Source of the DNA: Pyrobaculum oguniense TE7
GTDB taxonomy: Archaea; Thermoproteota; Thermoprotei; Thermoproteales; Thermoproteaceae
Assembly (NCBI GenBank): GCA_000247545.1
Contig: CP003316.1
Coordinates: 343,233 to 407,232, forward strand
Length of the DNA: 64,000 nucleotides
Reading direction: 5' to 3'
Numbering within the stretch: position 1 is the first letter of the stretch; each line of letters begins with the position of its first letter. Below are positions 37,742 to 46,260 of this stretch, piece after piece. Both the position numbers and the translations under genes were made by a program. Below the pieces are notes generated by a model. The model was not told the origin of the DNA and searched no databases. It saw nothing but the letters and a program-made list of their open reading frames with translations.

Positions 37742-37800
37742 GGCTGGTGATGAATGTGTTGGTGGCCGAGCGGTGATGGACGACGGACGGGCTGAGGTAC
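37742..37800 (+). ncRNA. box C/D guide sRNA
   Basis: C box GTGATGA (37747-37753), 12-base guide, D'-like CCGA (37766-37769), 3-base spacer, C' GTGATGG (37773-37779), 12-base guide ACGACGGACGGG, D box CTGA (37792-37795). This layout is that of archaeal 2'-O-methylation guides. It sits in the 147-base gap between the DUF362 gene and rpl14. Targets are not known. Confidence 0.85.
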
Positions 37801-37855
37801 GTTTAGCGCCACAAATAATACAAGCGCTGTCTCCATGCCGCAGGGGGCGTGAAAG

Positions 37856-37865
37856 TATTTAAATA
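37856..37865 (+). promoter_or_regulatory. TATA box of rpl14
   Basis: tatttaaata is centred about 23 bases before the ATG at 37883; leaderless. Confidence 0.6.
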
Positions 37866-37882
37866 CGGGGTAATAGGGGGCT

Positions 37883-38317
37883 ATGGCAAAGCGCGGTGGC
37901 AAGAGGACGGTAGGAGTGCCCTACAGGTTCCACGTCACGCCCGGCATTTTCATGAACAGCCTCGTGCCTGTTGCGGACAACTCTGGCGCTAAGCTGGTGA
38001 GGGTTATAGGCGTCGTTGGGCACTACTCGAAGACGGTCCACAGGAGGATCCCCGGCGCAGGTGTCGGCGATATGGTAGTAGTCGTCGTGAAGGAAGGGAA
38101 GCCAGAGCTTAGGAGACAAATCTTCAGAGGCATTGTAGTTAGGCAGAGGCGGCCATACAGGCGGCCAGATGGGACGTGGGTTGCTTTTGAGGACAACGCA
38201 GTGGTTATTGTGACTCCTGAGGGCGATCCGAAGGGCTCCGAGATACACGGCCCCGTTGCGATGGAGGCTACGCTGAGGTGGCCTACAATAGCAAACCTCG
38301 CCTCTATCGTCGTATAG
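37883..38317 (+). CDS. rpl14: 50S ribosomal protein L14 (uL14)
   Basis: A 144-residue archaeal uL14. Recognised by [19 protein letters not shown] near residue 26, [18 protein letters not shown], and the C-terminal [17 protein letters not shown]. It is alone here, outside a large ribosomal operon, as seen in some Thermoproteales. Leaderless promoter. Confidence 0.96.
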   Translation: MAKRGGKRTVGVPYRFHVTPGIFMNSLVPVADNSGAKLVRVIGVVGHYSKTVHRRIPGAGVGDMVVVVVKEGKPELRRQIFRGIVVRQRRPYRRPDGTWVAFEDNAVVIVTPEGDPKGSEIHGPVAMEATLRWPTIANLASIVV

Positions 38318-38372
38318 TTTCAGACAAGTCTCCCCTTTCTTTATTGTAACTACTGAACTTATATCGCGGCAG

Positions 38373-38708
38373 GTGGACATCTCCGTGGCGGTGTCACAGC
38401 TTGAGGTTTTATTGCCCAAACTAACCAAGATGTCCCCCGAGAAGAAGATGGCTTTACTGTACAAGCTGAGGGAGGAACTAGACTATGAAAACTTCAGGGA
38501 GGTGGCGGCGCTTTTCGCCATCAATCTAAGCCGCGGCGAAAATCCCAAGAGGTGGAGCCTCCCCGACTTGGAAGAGGTTGTGAGCGAGGAGCAGCTTGAG
38601 GCGGTGGAGGACCTTATAGAGGGGGATATCGAGGACGTGGAGGAGGTGGAAGGCGACGAATATTTGGGACAGAGGGTTGTGGAAAGAGTATGGAGGTCGA
38701 CTATATAA
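38373..38708 (+). CDS. hypothetical protein, 111 residues
   Basis: A helical, strongly acidic protein with a C-terminal run rich in Glu and Asp (GDIEDVEEVEGDEY). No family is recognised. GTG start, 55 bases after rpl14. It overlaps the next gene by 19 bases, so the pair is coupled. The overlap and the charge pattern support a real gene. Confidence 0.65.
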   Translation: MDISVAVSQLEVLLPKLTKMSPEKKMALLYKLREELDYENFREVAALFAINLSRGENPKRWSLPDLEEVVSEEQLEAVEDLIEGDIEDVEEVEGDEYLGQRVVERVWRSTI

Positions 38709-39061
38709 TTGAGAGGTTGGGCCCCTACCTGGGAGGGATAGACGTGGAGAAGGTGAGGGAGGCCTTGCGGAGGGAGCATGTGGGGGTTGAAAGGGTTTTG
38801 GGCATAGAGATCGAGGAGGGGCCTAGCGTCGAGGAGCTGGAGTGTGTGCGGATTAGGAGCTTCGCGGAGCATTATGCTGAAGAGGAGAAAAAGCTGAGGG
38901 CTCTTTACAACGAGCTGAGGGCTCTCGGCATATCGCCTAGCGACATGGCCCAGCTTAGGGGGAAGATACGCGCCGCGAGGCGCAGGGCGCGCATGTACCG
39001 AGAAATGTTGAAGAAGTGTCAGGGCAGGTCAGTCACGTCATCGTTCAGTCCCCAGAGTTGA
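38690..39061 (+). CDS. hypothetical protein, 123 residues
   Basis: An all-helical protein with a coiled-coil-like stretch (HYAEEEKKLRALYNELRAL) and a basic region (GKIRAARRRARMYREML). It starts within the upstream acidic protein gene; a complex of the acidic and basic partners is a reasonable guess. No family is recognised. Confidence 0.65.
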   Translation: MEVDYIIERLGPYLGGIDVEKVREALRREHVGVERVLGIEIEEGPSVEELECVRIRSFAEHYAEEEKKLRALYNELRALGISPSDMAQLRGKIRAARRRARMYREMLKKCQGRSVTSSFSPQS

Positions 39062-39097
39062 CATCACACAAAGGGTAATACTCTGGGAGTTAAAACT

Positions 39098-40411
39098 TTA
39101 TGTTCCAAGCTCCCACGACGAGATGTACAGCCTCTGCTCCTCCGTCAACTCCTCAACCTCTATACCCATCGTCTTGAGCTTTAGCCTCGCCACTTCTCTG
39201 TCAATTTCATCCGGTAGCTTGTAGACGTCTACCTGCAGATTGTTCTTGGCGATGTACTCAGCGGCCAGGGCCTGGTTGGCGAAGGATAGGTCCATGACCT
39301 CAGACGGGTGGCCCTCCGCAGCGACTAGGTTCACGAGGCGGCCCTCTCCTATTAGGTAGACGCGCCTGCCGTTCGGCAAGGCGTATTCCTCCAGGTAGGG
39401 CCTTATCCTCCTCTTGGCTACTGCTATCCGCTCCAAGCCGGCCACGTCTATCTCCACATTGAAGTGCCCCGCGTTGGCCAACACGGCGCCGTCTTTCATC
39501 TTAAAGATGTGGCCCAGGTTGATGGCTCTTATATTCCCCGTGGCCGTTATGAATATGTCGCCGACCTCCGCAGCTTTGTCCATAGGCATGACCTCGAAGC
39601 CGTCGAAGACCGCCTCCAGTGCCCGGATCGGATCGGCCTCGACGACTATTACCCTCCTGGCGCCTAGGCCTCTGGCCCTTATGGCTATGCCCCTCCCCAC
39701 CCAGCCGTAGCCCGCCACGACGACGTTTTTACCAGCAATCAGCAAGTTGGTTGCCCGCATCACGCCGTCCCAAGTGGACTGGCCGGTGCCGTATCTGTTG
39801 TCGAAGAGGTATTTGGTGTACGATTCATTTACAGCAATTACTGGGTACAAGAGTTTGCCCGCCTTTTTCAGCGCCCTTAACCTAATCACTCCTGTGGTGG
39901 TCTCCTCGGTGCCTCCCCTCAGCCTCGAAAGGAGCTTCCCACCGTCCAGGGGGCCCGCCACCTCCGTCACGTAGTCAACTGTATGATCCCTAACACCGTA
40001 GCCTATCTTGTGTATTGTTGCGGTTAAGTCGGCGCCGTCGTCTAGCGTGATTGTGGGGTTGAACGAGAGGGCGAAGCCGATGGCGTTGTAGTATTCTCTT
40101 TCCGACATGCCGCGCCACGCGTAGACGTAGATGCCCTCCTGCGCCAAGGCGGCGGCGACATCGTCTTGCGTGGAGAGGGGGTTTGAGGGTATTAGCACCA
40201 CCTGCGCCCCTCCCGCCGCGAGCGTGCGCACCAGCACCCCCGTCTCCTTAGTAACGTGGAGACACGCCGCGACGACTTGCCCGGCGAGGGGTTTCTCCTT
40301 CTCAAACCTCTTCCTTATTTCCATCAACACGGGCATATTCCGCTCTGCCCAGTAGAGCTGTTCCCGGCCCCTATCTGCCAACGATGGATCCTTGACGCGG
40401 GAATCCGGCAT
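39098..40411 (-). CDS. ahcY: adenosylhomocysteinase
   Basis: S-adenosylhomocysteine hydrolase, 437 residues, which removes the product inhibitor of methyltransferases. NAD-binding motif [10 protein letters not shown], adenosine-binding LTATIHKIG-like segment and [14 protein letters not shown] are visible. I start at ATG 40411, 25 bases behind a TATA element at 40431-40441; the longer open frame adds 23 residues of unrelated sequence. It is divergent from a KaiC-like ATPase gene 46 bases away. Confidence 0.95.
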   Translation of the reverse strand: MPDSRVKDPSLADRGREQLYWAERNMPVLMEIRKRFEKEKPLAGQVVAACLHVTKETGVLVRTLAAGGAQVVLIPSNPLSTQDDVAAALAQEGIYVYAWRGMSEREYYNAIGFALSFNPTITLDDGADLTATIHKIGYGVRDHTVDYVTEVAGPLDGGKLLSRLRGGTEETTTGVIRLRALKKAGKLLYPVIAVNESYTKYLFDNRYGTGQSTWDGVMRATNLLIAGKNVVVAGYGWVGRGIAIRARGLGARRVIVVEADPIRALEAVFDGFEVMPMDKAAEVGDIFITATGNIRAINLGHIFKMKDGAVLANAGHFNVEIDVAGLERIAVAKRRIRPYLEEYALPNGRRVYLIGEGRLVNLVAAEGHPSEVMDLSFANQALAAEYIAKNNLQVDVYKLPDEIDREVARLKLKTMGIEVEELTEEQRLYISSWELGT

Positions 40412-40430
40412 TGGCAGAAAAAGGGTCAAA

Positions 40431-40441
40431 GTATTAAAGTT
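40431..40441. promoter_or_regulatory. shared TATA element of ahcY and the KaiC-like gene
   Basis: The run attaaagttat lies about 25 bases from both leaderless starts, the minus-strand ATG at 40411 and the plus-strand ATG at 40458. Confidence 0.5.
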
Positions 40442-40457
40442 ATACGTAATTCGGCAC

Positions 40458-41309
40458 ATGGTCGTGCCGAGGGTTCGCACTTATATCCCAGGGCTAGACG
40501 AGATTTTGTACGGCGGCATTCCCGAGAGAAGCATCGTGTTGTTAAGCGGAGGGCCGGGTACAGGGAAGTCGATTATGGCAAAGCAATTCTTATATAACGG
40601 CCTTAAGAGAGGCGAGGCCGGCGTCTTCGTGGCGTTGGAGGAACACCCCGTGGCCGTGCGCCGCAGTTTTAGGCACTTCGGCTGGGACATCTCTCAGTAT
40701 GAGCGGGAGGGGAAATTCGCCGTTGTCGATGCGTTTACAGGCGGCGTAGGGGCCGCGGCCCAGAGGGAGAGGTACGTGGTGAAGCAAGTAGACGACGTCC
40801 ACGAGCTTAGCGACGTTTTGCGGCAAGCCATCAAGGAGGTGGACGCCCGCCGGGTCGTAATTGACTCGGTATCCACCCTTTATCTAACAAAGCCGGCGGT
40901 GGCCCGCGGCACTATAATGACCCTGAAGCGGGTGATAGCAGGGCTTGGGTGCACGGCATTTTTTGTGTCGCAGATCTCAGTTGGCGAGAGGGGCTTCGGC
41001 GGGCCGGGAGTAGAGCATGCGGTCGATGGCATAATTAGGCTTGACCTTGACGAGTTTGACGGGAGGCTCTACCGATCGGTAATAGTCTGGAAAATGAGAG
41101 ATACTAAGCACTCCATGATGCGCCACCCCATGGAAATAAAGGACACCGGCATTGAGATACTGTGGGACAAGTTCTTGAAGGTTTCTGGGAGCGTGGTGAG
41201 GGTAGAGCCGCTGTCTAAAGAGGAGGTGGAGGCCATGAAGAGGGCGGTGGAGGAGGCGGAGAAGCGGCCCTCTCCTGTTCAGAGAAAGATTGAGGTTGAG
41301 GAGGAGTAG
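40458..41309 (+). CDS. KaiC-like RecA-fold ATPase
   Basis: A single-domain KaiC/RadA-type ATPase, 283 residues. Start signature [16 protein letters not shown], Walker A GGPGTGKS at about residues 31-38 and Walker [13 protein letters not shown]. Archaeal single-domain KaiC proteins act in signalling or motility control, but their targets vary. It is followed two bases later by a helix-turn-helix protein; conserved pairs of this kind suggest a regulatory unit. The ATG at 40458 is supported by the TATA position. Confidence 0.85.
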   Translation: MVVPRVRTYIPGLDEILYGGIPERSIVLLSGGPGTGKSIMAKQFLYNGLKRGEAGVFVALEEHPVAVRRSFRHFGWDISQYEREGKFAVVDAFTGGVGAAAQRERYVVKQVDDVHELSDVLRQAIKEVDARRVVIDSVSTLYLTKPAVARGTIMTLKRVIAGLGCTAFFVSQISVGERGFGGPGVEHAVDGIIRLDLDEFDGRLYRSVIVWKMRDTKHSMMRHPMEIKDTGIEILWDKFLKVSGSVVRVEPLSKEEVEAMKRAVEEAEKRPSPVQRKIEVEEE

Positions 41310-41311
41310 GT

Positions 41312-41734
41312 ATGTCGGTGCCACTTAAGCCGGTGGGCAGAGAAGAGATCAGGCGGCTGGAATCAGCGCTGTTGGTCATGTCGCTTTTCGATAAGGAGAC
41401 TTTCGAAGCTATTAAGGACCCGGGGACGAGGGTGACGTGGGTAGATTCGCTCTACGTAGCGGCGGCCGCGTTTGCCCGCGACCGCGCCGGGATGCCCACG
41501 TCAAAAATAGCGGAGGAGTTGGGGGTGACGGAGGCCACCGTGAGGCGCCACCTCAAGGGCGAGACAAGGGCTGGGCAAGTGGTGGCGAGGGCCTATGAGA
41601 AGCTGTCTAAAGAGGGCTTCAAGCTGGAGCTACCGCCAGAGCTGGCAGAGGAGTGTAGCAAGCAGGTGGCGGAGTTGCGGGAGAAGCTAGAAAAGGTCAA
41701 GAAGGCACTTGCAGAAATTCAGTCCTGGCTGTAG
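41312..41734 (+). CDS. helix-turn-helix regulator linked to the KaiC-like gene
   Basis: A 140-residue protein. The helix-turn-helix is MPTSKIAEELGVTEATVRRH near residues 62-81, preceded by a helical domain and followed by a coiled-coil tail (KQVAELREKLEKVKKALAE). It resembles predicted archaeal regulators of COG1318. It lies two bases after the KaiC-like gene, so the ATPase may control it. Confidence 0.78.
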   Translation: MSVPLKPVGREEIRRLESALLVMSLFDKETFEAIKDPGTRVTWVDSLYVAAAAFARDRAGMPTSKIAEELGVTEATVRRHLKGETRAGQVVARAYEKLSKEGFKLELPPELAEECSKQVAELREKLEKVKKALAEIQSWL

Positions 41735-41761
41735 TTTTTAATTCCCCCCTTTTCTATCCCC

Positions 41762-42427
41762 ATGCTGGCTATAGTCAACGAGGTGAGGAATCTGGGCGTC
41801 TTTGTGGCTTACGACGTAGTCAAGGGGGTTGACAACACCAAGTACCTCCCTCAGCTGGAGGAGGAGATTAGGCGTGCGGTGGAGGAGGCGCGGCGGTCTC
41901 TGTCGTTAGAGACGCTGAAGGATCACCCCATAATTAGGGCCTACCGCGACTTCTACTGGAGGGTTCTAGGCATAGACCCCACGAAGCAGAGGCCGGCCCA
42001 GGAGGCGTTGCTGAGGAGGGTCCTCCGCGGCGAGCCGTTGCCCCGGATAAACCCCGTCGTCGACGCGGGGAACGCCGCGTCGGTAAAGTACATGGTCCCC
42101 ATAGGGCTGTACGACGTGGCGAAAATTAGGGGAGGGCCTTTGCGGATTAGGATGTCTAGGAAGGGGGAGGTCTTCCACCCAATAGGGGGCTCCCCCATGG
42201 AGCTGGAGGACCAGATAGTGCTCGCCGCGGACGGCCAGATACTCCATATCTACCCGTATAGAGACAGCGTGGAGACGAAAATAGAGGAGGGCACGCGGGA
42301 CGTGTTGGTGGTGGTTGCCGGCGTCGCTGGGGTTGGGGAGGAGAGGCTGGTACAGACGGCGAAGTACCTACTCGGTCTTCTCTCACTATTGGGAGGCGTC
42401 CCCGCAGGGGAAATTACGCTAGCGTAG
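41762..42427 (+). CDS. B3/B4 domain protein (tRNA-editing-like)
   Basis: A free-standing B3/B4 domain of 221 residues, related to the editing domain of the phenylalanyl-tRNA synthetase beta subunit. FYWRVLGIDPTKQRPAQEAL near residue 61, RINPVVDAGNAASV and HPIGGSPMELEDQIV fit the family. Function of stand-alone members is not settled; trans-editing of tRNA is possible. It overlaps the convergent gene by 9 bases. Confidence 0.8.
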   Translation: MLAIVNEVRNLGVFVAYDVVKGVDNTKYLPQLEEEIRRAVEEARRSLSLETLKDHPIIRAYRDFYWRVLGIDPTKQRPAQEALLRRVLRGEPLPRINPVVDAGNAASVKYMVPIGLYDVAKIRGGPLRIRMSRKGEVFHPIGGSPMELEDQIVLAADGQILHIYPYRDSVETKIEEGTRDVLVVVAGVAGVGEERLVQTAKYLLGLLSLLGGVPAGEITLA

Positions 42428-43726
42428 AGACGCCGTTTCGAGGAACCGATCAACAAGTTCTTTGACTGTCGGCCCTTCCACTACCTTAAGCCTCCAGGAG
42501 ACCCTCGCAATCGGCTTGTCAATCTTGACGACGCGCTCAATTTTCGCAGGAGTAGCGAGCAACACGAGGTCTGCGTCGGCCCTTCTAATAGTTTCTTCTA
42601 GGTCACGTTTCTGCTCCTCGGTGTAGCCCAGACTTGGCAGGACGGGCCCTGTGCCGTACACTTCGTACACTTTTTTAATTACGCCCACTGCGTAGGGTCT
42701 TGGGTCTACCACAATTGCGCCGTATTTAACCGCAGCAATGTAGCCAGCGGCGTAGGGCAACCCTCCGTGGGTGACTGTCGGTGCGTCTTCGACCACCAGC
42801 ACCCTCTTGCCCGATATGTTGCTGTCGACGCCGACTTCTAGGTCTGCCTTGGTTATGGTGGCCCTGGGGTTGACCCTCTTGACGTTGTCCACAACTTTTT
42901 CGACGTTTTCCCTCCCGGCGTCACTGACCTTTGTAATTATCACGGCGTCTGCTAGACGTAGGTTGACCTCTCCTGGGAAGGAGCCGACCTCGTGCCCAGC
43001 CCTCCTGGCATCGGTAACTACTATCATGAAGCCCGGCTTGAAGAAGGGGAAGTCGTTGTTGCCGCCATCCCACAAGACAACGTCGCCGTGCCTCTCTGCC
43101 TCCCTCAGCACCAGTCCGTAGTCCACGCCGGCAAGGACGGGCACGCCCATCTCGACGTACTGCTCGTACTCCTCTCTCTCCTCGAAGGTAAGCTTCTCTA
43201 GGTCTTCCGGCTTTTTGAATACCTCCACGACGCTGTCCTCCAGCTCTCTGTACGGCATAGGGTGCCTCACAGCCACGACCCTTAACCCACGCGAGGTGAG
43301 TTCTCTTACAACCTCCCGGGAGACGGTGGATTTGCCCGCGCCTGTTCTAGTTGCCGTTACTGCGATGACGGGCCTTATAGAATTTAGGTACGTGTCGTTG
43401 GGCCCGTGTATTTTAAATGAGGCGCCGCTGGCCAACACCGCTGAGATTATGTGGCCAACCTCCTCATAGGTCAAATCGCTGAACGCCAAGACCGCCTCGT
43501 CGACACGAAGCTCTTTCAGATATCTAGTCAACTCCTCGTAACTTTTCCAGGTGTATATTGGGATCCCCTCCGACACGCCCGAGAGAGAGGGCGGATATCT
43601 CCTGTTTGGGATAGGGATCTGGGTCATTAGAAACGCCACGACTTTATATTCTCGCGAGCCTCGGTATACGGTGTTATAGACGTGGAAGTCTCTTCCGGCA
43701 GCTCCGATAATTGCAACTCTACGCAT
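42419..43726 (-). CDS. COG2403 family P-loop protein (cyclic 2,3-diphosphoglycerate synthetase-like)
   Basis: A 435-residue protein with an N-terminal nucleotide-binding-like domain (VAIIGAAGRDFHVYNTVY) and a central P-loop VTATRTGAGKSTVSREV near residue 122. The order and length match COG2403, which contains cyclic 2,3-diphosphoglycerate synthetase. That enzyme makes a thermoprotectant in some methanogens; Pyrobaculum homologues are unproven. It is divergent from a phosphoesterase gene. Confidence 0.78.
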   Translation of the reverse strand: MRRVAIIGAAGRDFHVYNTVYRGSREYKVVAFLMTQIPIPNRRYPPSLSGVSEGIPIYTWKSYEELTRYLKELRVDEAVLAFSDLTYEEVGHIISAVLASGASFKIHGPNDTYLNSIRPVIAVTATRTGAGKSTVSREVVRELTSRGLRVVAVRHPMPYRELEDSVVEVFKKPEDLEKLTFEEREEYEQYVEMGVPVLAGVDYGLVLREAERHGDVVLWDGGNNDFPFFKPGFMIVVTDARRAGHEVGSFPGEVNLRLADAVIITKVSDAGRENVEKVVDNVKRVNPRATITKADLEVGVDSNISGKRVLVVEDAPTVTHGGLPYAAGYIAAVKYGAIVVDPRPYAVGVIKKVYEVYGTGPVLPSLGYTEEQKRDLEETIRRADADLVLLATPAKIERVVKIDKPIARVSWRLKVVEGPTVKELVDRFLETASLR

Positions 43727-43797
43727 GCACCCATCGAAACACCATCTATATATATCTAAATACGGTATTTGTTATAAAGAAGGAGTTGGGAACCGGC

Positions 43798-44391
43798 GTG
43801 ATTGTCTTAGGCGATGTGCACATCGGGTCCCGCAGTGCCAAGATACAGGAGCTGAGGAGTTGTCTGAAATCAATAAGCCCGGAGGAGGTGGCGATCACCG
43901 GCGATTTGTTCGACGACCAGCACAGGAGGATTAATAGAGAGGAGGCCCTTCGGCTTTTCAAAAAGGCGATGGAAATCCTAGGGATTAGGCCCAGGAGGCT
44001 TTACATAGCGCTCAGCTCGTCTTCTCACGACCCCATTCTGCCGGGCCCCCTCGCCGCCGAGATAGACGGCATCGAAGTAGCGGCGCACAACGGAGAGATC
44101 GTCGTAGATGGGAAATTTGTAATCACACACGGAGATAGGATAGTGAAAAACGGCGTCGCGGCATATTTCCTAGACTTGCTGAAAAGGGGACACATCGGAA
44201 GGGCCCTTCGGAAAAAGCTAGGGCTGGGGGACAACGTGTGGCTCGTATACGGCCATAGCCATGTGCCGTATGTCAACGTCCAGGAGAAGATACTCAACCC
44301 AGGGAGCTGGAAGATATACGGGGTCAGGAGGATAAGGGGCAACGTCTACGAGCTACCGTCTGCCAAGCCTCTCTGCCAGCCAGACCTCTAG
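43798..44391 (+). CDS. metallophosphoesterase family protein
   Basis: Calcineurin-like phosphoesterase of about 197 residues. Metal motifs GDVHIG, GDLFDD, THGD and GHSHVP are present. The usual GNHD box reads SSHD, so the Asn ligand is replaced by Ser. I take GTG 43798, with ggag 14 bases upstream; TTG at 43786 is also possible. The 3' end overlaps an opposite-strand gene by 39 bases. Substrate unknown. Confidence 0.8.
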   Translation: MIVLGDVHIGSRSAKIQELRSCLKSISPEEVAITGDLFDDQHRRINREEALRLFKKAMEILGIRPRRLYIALSSSSHDPILPGPLAAEIDGIEVAAHNGEIVVDGKFVITHGDRIVKNGVAAYFLDLLKRGHIGRALRKKLGLGDNVWLVYGHSHVPYVNVQEKILNPGSWKIYGVRRIRGNVYELPSAKPLCQPDL

Positions 44392-44835
44392 CCTGGGCAG
44401 GGCCTCTGGTAGCTGGCCGAGAACCACCACCTCCCTCGGTTGCGGATCGCCCCACAGGCACTTCTCCCACATAACCCTATACCTAGTATTACTCCTCGCT
44501 ACTCTGCGCACGTTTTCTAGCGTGAGCTCTTCTGGGTTCACCACAGCGCCCGGCCCGGCGTAGGCCAGCCTGTGGGCGTAGCCGACGTAGACAAGTTCCC
44601 CCGACGCGTTGGCCAAAACCTTAGCTATGGTGGACCTCCTACAGGTGGGCAGGTTCAGCACCCTGGCCCTGTACCCCAGCTTCGCCACCAGTGCCCCTAT
44701 CACGGCGAATTGGTAGGAAGAGCCAGGCGGGGGAGGAACGACGGTGACCTCGCCCAAGGGGCTGGCCACGTCGAATAGGAGGTGGGTGAAGAAGTCGCGC
44801 AGTACATACCCCCCGGCTACCTCTCCCAAGATCAT
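44353..44835 (-). CDS. hypothetical protein, 160 residues
   Basis: A soluble alpha/beta protein. Notable patterns are VVPPPPGSSYQFAVIGALV near residue 32 and LPTCRRSTIAK near residue 62. No family is recognised. It starts with a four-base overlap of the Dsb-like gene stop, so the two are an operon. Confidence 0.62.
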   Translation of the reverse strand: MILGEVAGGYVLRDFFTHLLFDVASPLGEVTVVPPPPGSSYQFAVIGALVAKLGYRARVLNLPTCRRSTIAKVLANASGELVYVGYAHRLAYAGPGAVVNPEELTLENVRRVARSNTRYRVMWEKCLWGDPQPREVVVLGQLPEALPRLEVWLAERLGRR

Positions 44836-45332
44836 AAGGCGGAGATAGCCTCTAGGACTTCGCTGGGTGACATGTAGCCGAAGTGAATGTAGCCCCTCCC
44901 CTTGGCGAAGTTGTAGAAAATTATGGTGGGGGTCCCGTAGACGCCCACTTCCTCAGCCAGCCTTTCGCACTCCCTCAAGTTGCCCTCGGGGCAGTCGCCG
45001 ACCTCAACCTTCTTCCCGCTGAAGGCCTCTGCGATGAACTTCAGCCTTTCATCCTCGGCCGTGCACCTCAGCTTCCTGTGAAGAGGCTCGGCGTCTTTGT
45101 GCACCACGTAGTCACACATGGCAAACGTGATGACGCCCCTACTCGCCATCTCCACAAGGGTTTCCTCAGCCTCTTTAAAAAGCCGCGCACAGAAGGGGCA
45201 TCTGAGGTCGAAGAAGACGAGCACTGCCTTATCGCTATTGCCTATTTTCACCGGCGCCATTTCGAGCAACCTCTTTACCACCTCTGTCTTAGTGACGGGG
45301 GTGAGCCTAGGCCCCCTCTTTCTGAATATCAC
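44832..45332 (-). CDS. cytoplasmic DsbA-like thiol oxidoreductase
   Basis: A 166-residue thioredoxin-fold protein with CPFC near residue 45 and the cis-Pro loop GTPTIIFY near residue 133. Extra Cys lie in the helical insertion. It has no signal peptide, in contrast to the Dsb-like protein at 7510, and probably acts on cytosolic disulfides, which are common in Pyrobaculum. Confidence 0.82.
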   Translation of the reverse strand: MIFRKRGPRLTPVTKTEVVKRLLEMAPVKIGNSDKAVLVFFDLRCPFCARLFKEAEETLVEMASRGVITFAMCDYVVHKDAEPLHRKLRCTAEDERLKFIAEAFSGKKVEVGDCPEGNLRECERLAEEVGVYGTPTIIFYNFAKGRGYIHFGYMSPSEVLEAISAL

Positions 45333-45365
45333 GGCGCTAAGAACAAATATCCATTAAAAAAGTTA

Positions 45366-45424
45366 AAGCGGTGACGAGATTGGTCTTAGCTGAGCTGTGA
45401 AGACGGGAACGAGTTCCGATATAA
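45366..45424 (+). ncRNA. box C/D guide sRNA
   Basis: C box GTGACGA (45371-45377), 12-base guide GATTGGTCTTAG, D' CTGA (45390-45393), 3-base spacer, C' GTGAAGA (45397-45403), 12-base guide CGGGAACGAGTT, D-like CCGA (45416-45419). Same layout as the 37747 and 7277 RNAs. It lies just before the leaderless gene at 45445. A GTG at 45397 that could be read as a start belongs to the C' box. Confidence 0.8.
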
Positions 45425-45444
45425 ATCCCGGAAATTTTACTACC

Positions 45445-46176
45445 ATGATTAGAGTGGTGATACACCACACATGCAAGTCCTCCTACGCTCTGTACAAGGC
45501 CCTCAAGGGGGAGGCGGGGGTAAGCTTCGAGATGGCCACGACGCCATACTTCCCCTACCTGAGGCAGTACGTCCTGAGCGTCCCAGCCGTTTTTAAAGAC
45601 GGAGCGCTAGTGCTTTTAGACCCGGTGGAGCCTGGAGACGTCCTGGCGCTTAGAGATGGGAGGACTGAGAAGGAGCTGGATGTGGATGAGGCTGTGGAGA
45701 ACGCGGTTAGGGCCGTAATGGCCAGCCAAGCCATGTTGTCGGCCGTCATGTTGTACAAGTCGCTTAGGCCGGTGCTAGACCCCGAAATAGTCGCCGTTAC
45801 CTCGAGGGCGAGGTTCCACAAGCAGGAGCAAAAAGTTGAGCAAATCGCCAAGGCGCTTGCCGAGAGGGAGGCCGAAATCCTGGAAGAGCACTGGGAGCAC
45901 CTCGTGAAGCTCCTCGCATTTGGCCTCGTCAGAGAGATGTACTGGCTAGGCATAGACGTGGAGGAGGTGGAGAAGAGCCACGTGAAGATGTGGTTGCTGG
46001 CAAAGGCCACCGTGGGGCGGCTGGGTCTCCCCCACCCCGTCCCCAAAGTGCCAGAGGAGGTCGCCGACGCCGTACATGCAGTTCTCAAAGAGTCGGGGAG
46101 GAGGTATCTAGACAAAGTCATCGAGGAGCAGCAGATAATCCAGAGCGACGCAGAATTCATCTCCCTCGCGAAATAA
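45445..46176 (+). CDS. thioredoxin-fold-like protein, 243 residues
   Basis: The N-terminal half starts like a thioredoxin fold (VVIHHTCKSSYALYKAL) with a single Cys in place of CxxC and a later SVPAVFKDG cis-Pro-like loop. The C-terminal half is helical, with Glu- and Lys-rich segments. No precise family is recognised. I start at ATG 45445, about 24 bases behind a gatataaat element; the longer frame would run through a C/D sRNA. Confidence 0.7.
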   Translation: MIRVVIHHTCKSSYALYKALKGEAGVSFEMATTPYFPYLRQYVLSVPAVFKDGALVLLDPVEPGDVLALRDGRTEKELDVDEAVENAVRAVMASQAMLSAVMLYKSLRPVLDPEIVAVTSRARFHKQEQKVEQIAKALAEREAEILEEHWEHLVKLLAFGLVREMYWLGIDVEEVEKSHVKMWLLAKATVGRLGLPHPVPKVPEEVADAVHAVLKESGRRYLDKVIEEQQIIQSDAEFISLAK

Positions 46177-46260
46177 GACAGGACTAATAAGAACTTCCAC
46201 AGATCTCCCCTCCGCCTATTTTACCTACAGCAAATATATCTCAAAAATGAGGATTGTACG

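Noticed and set aside
45397-45444. GTG at 45397 as start of the thioredoxin-like protein
   Set aside because: It is the C' box of a C/D sRNA, and the ATG at 45445 has a well-placed TATA element.
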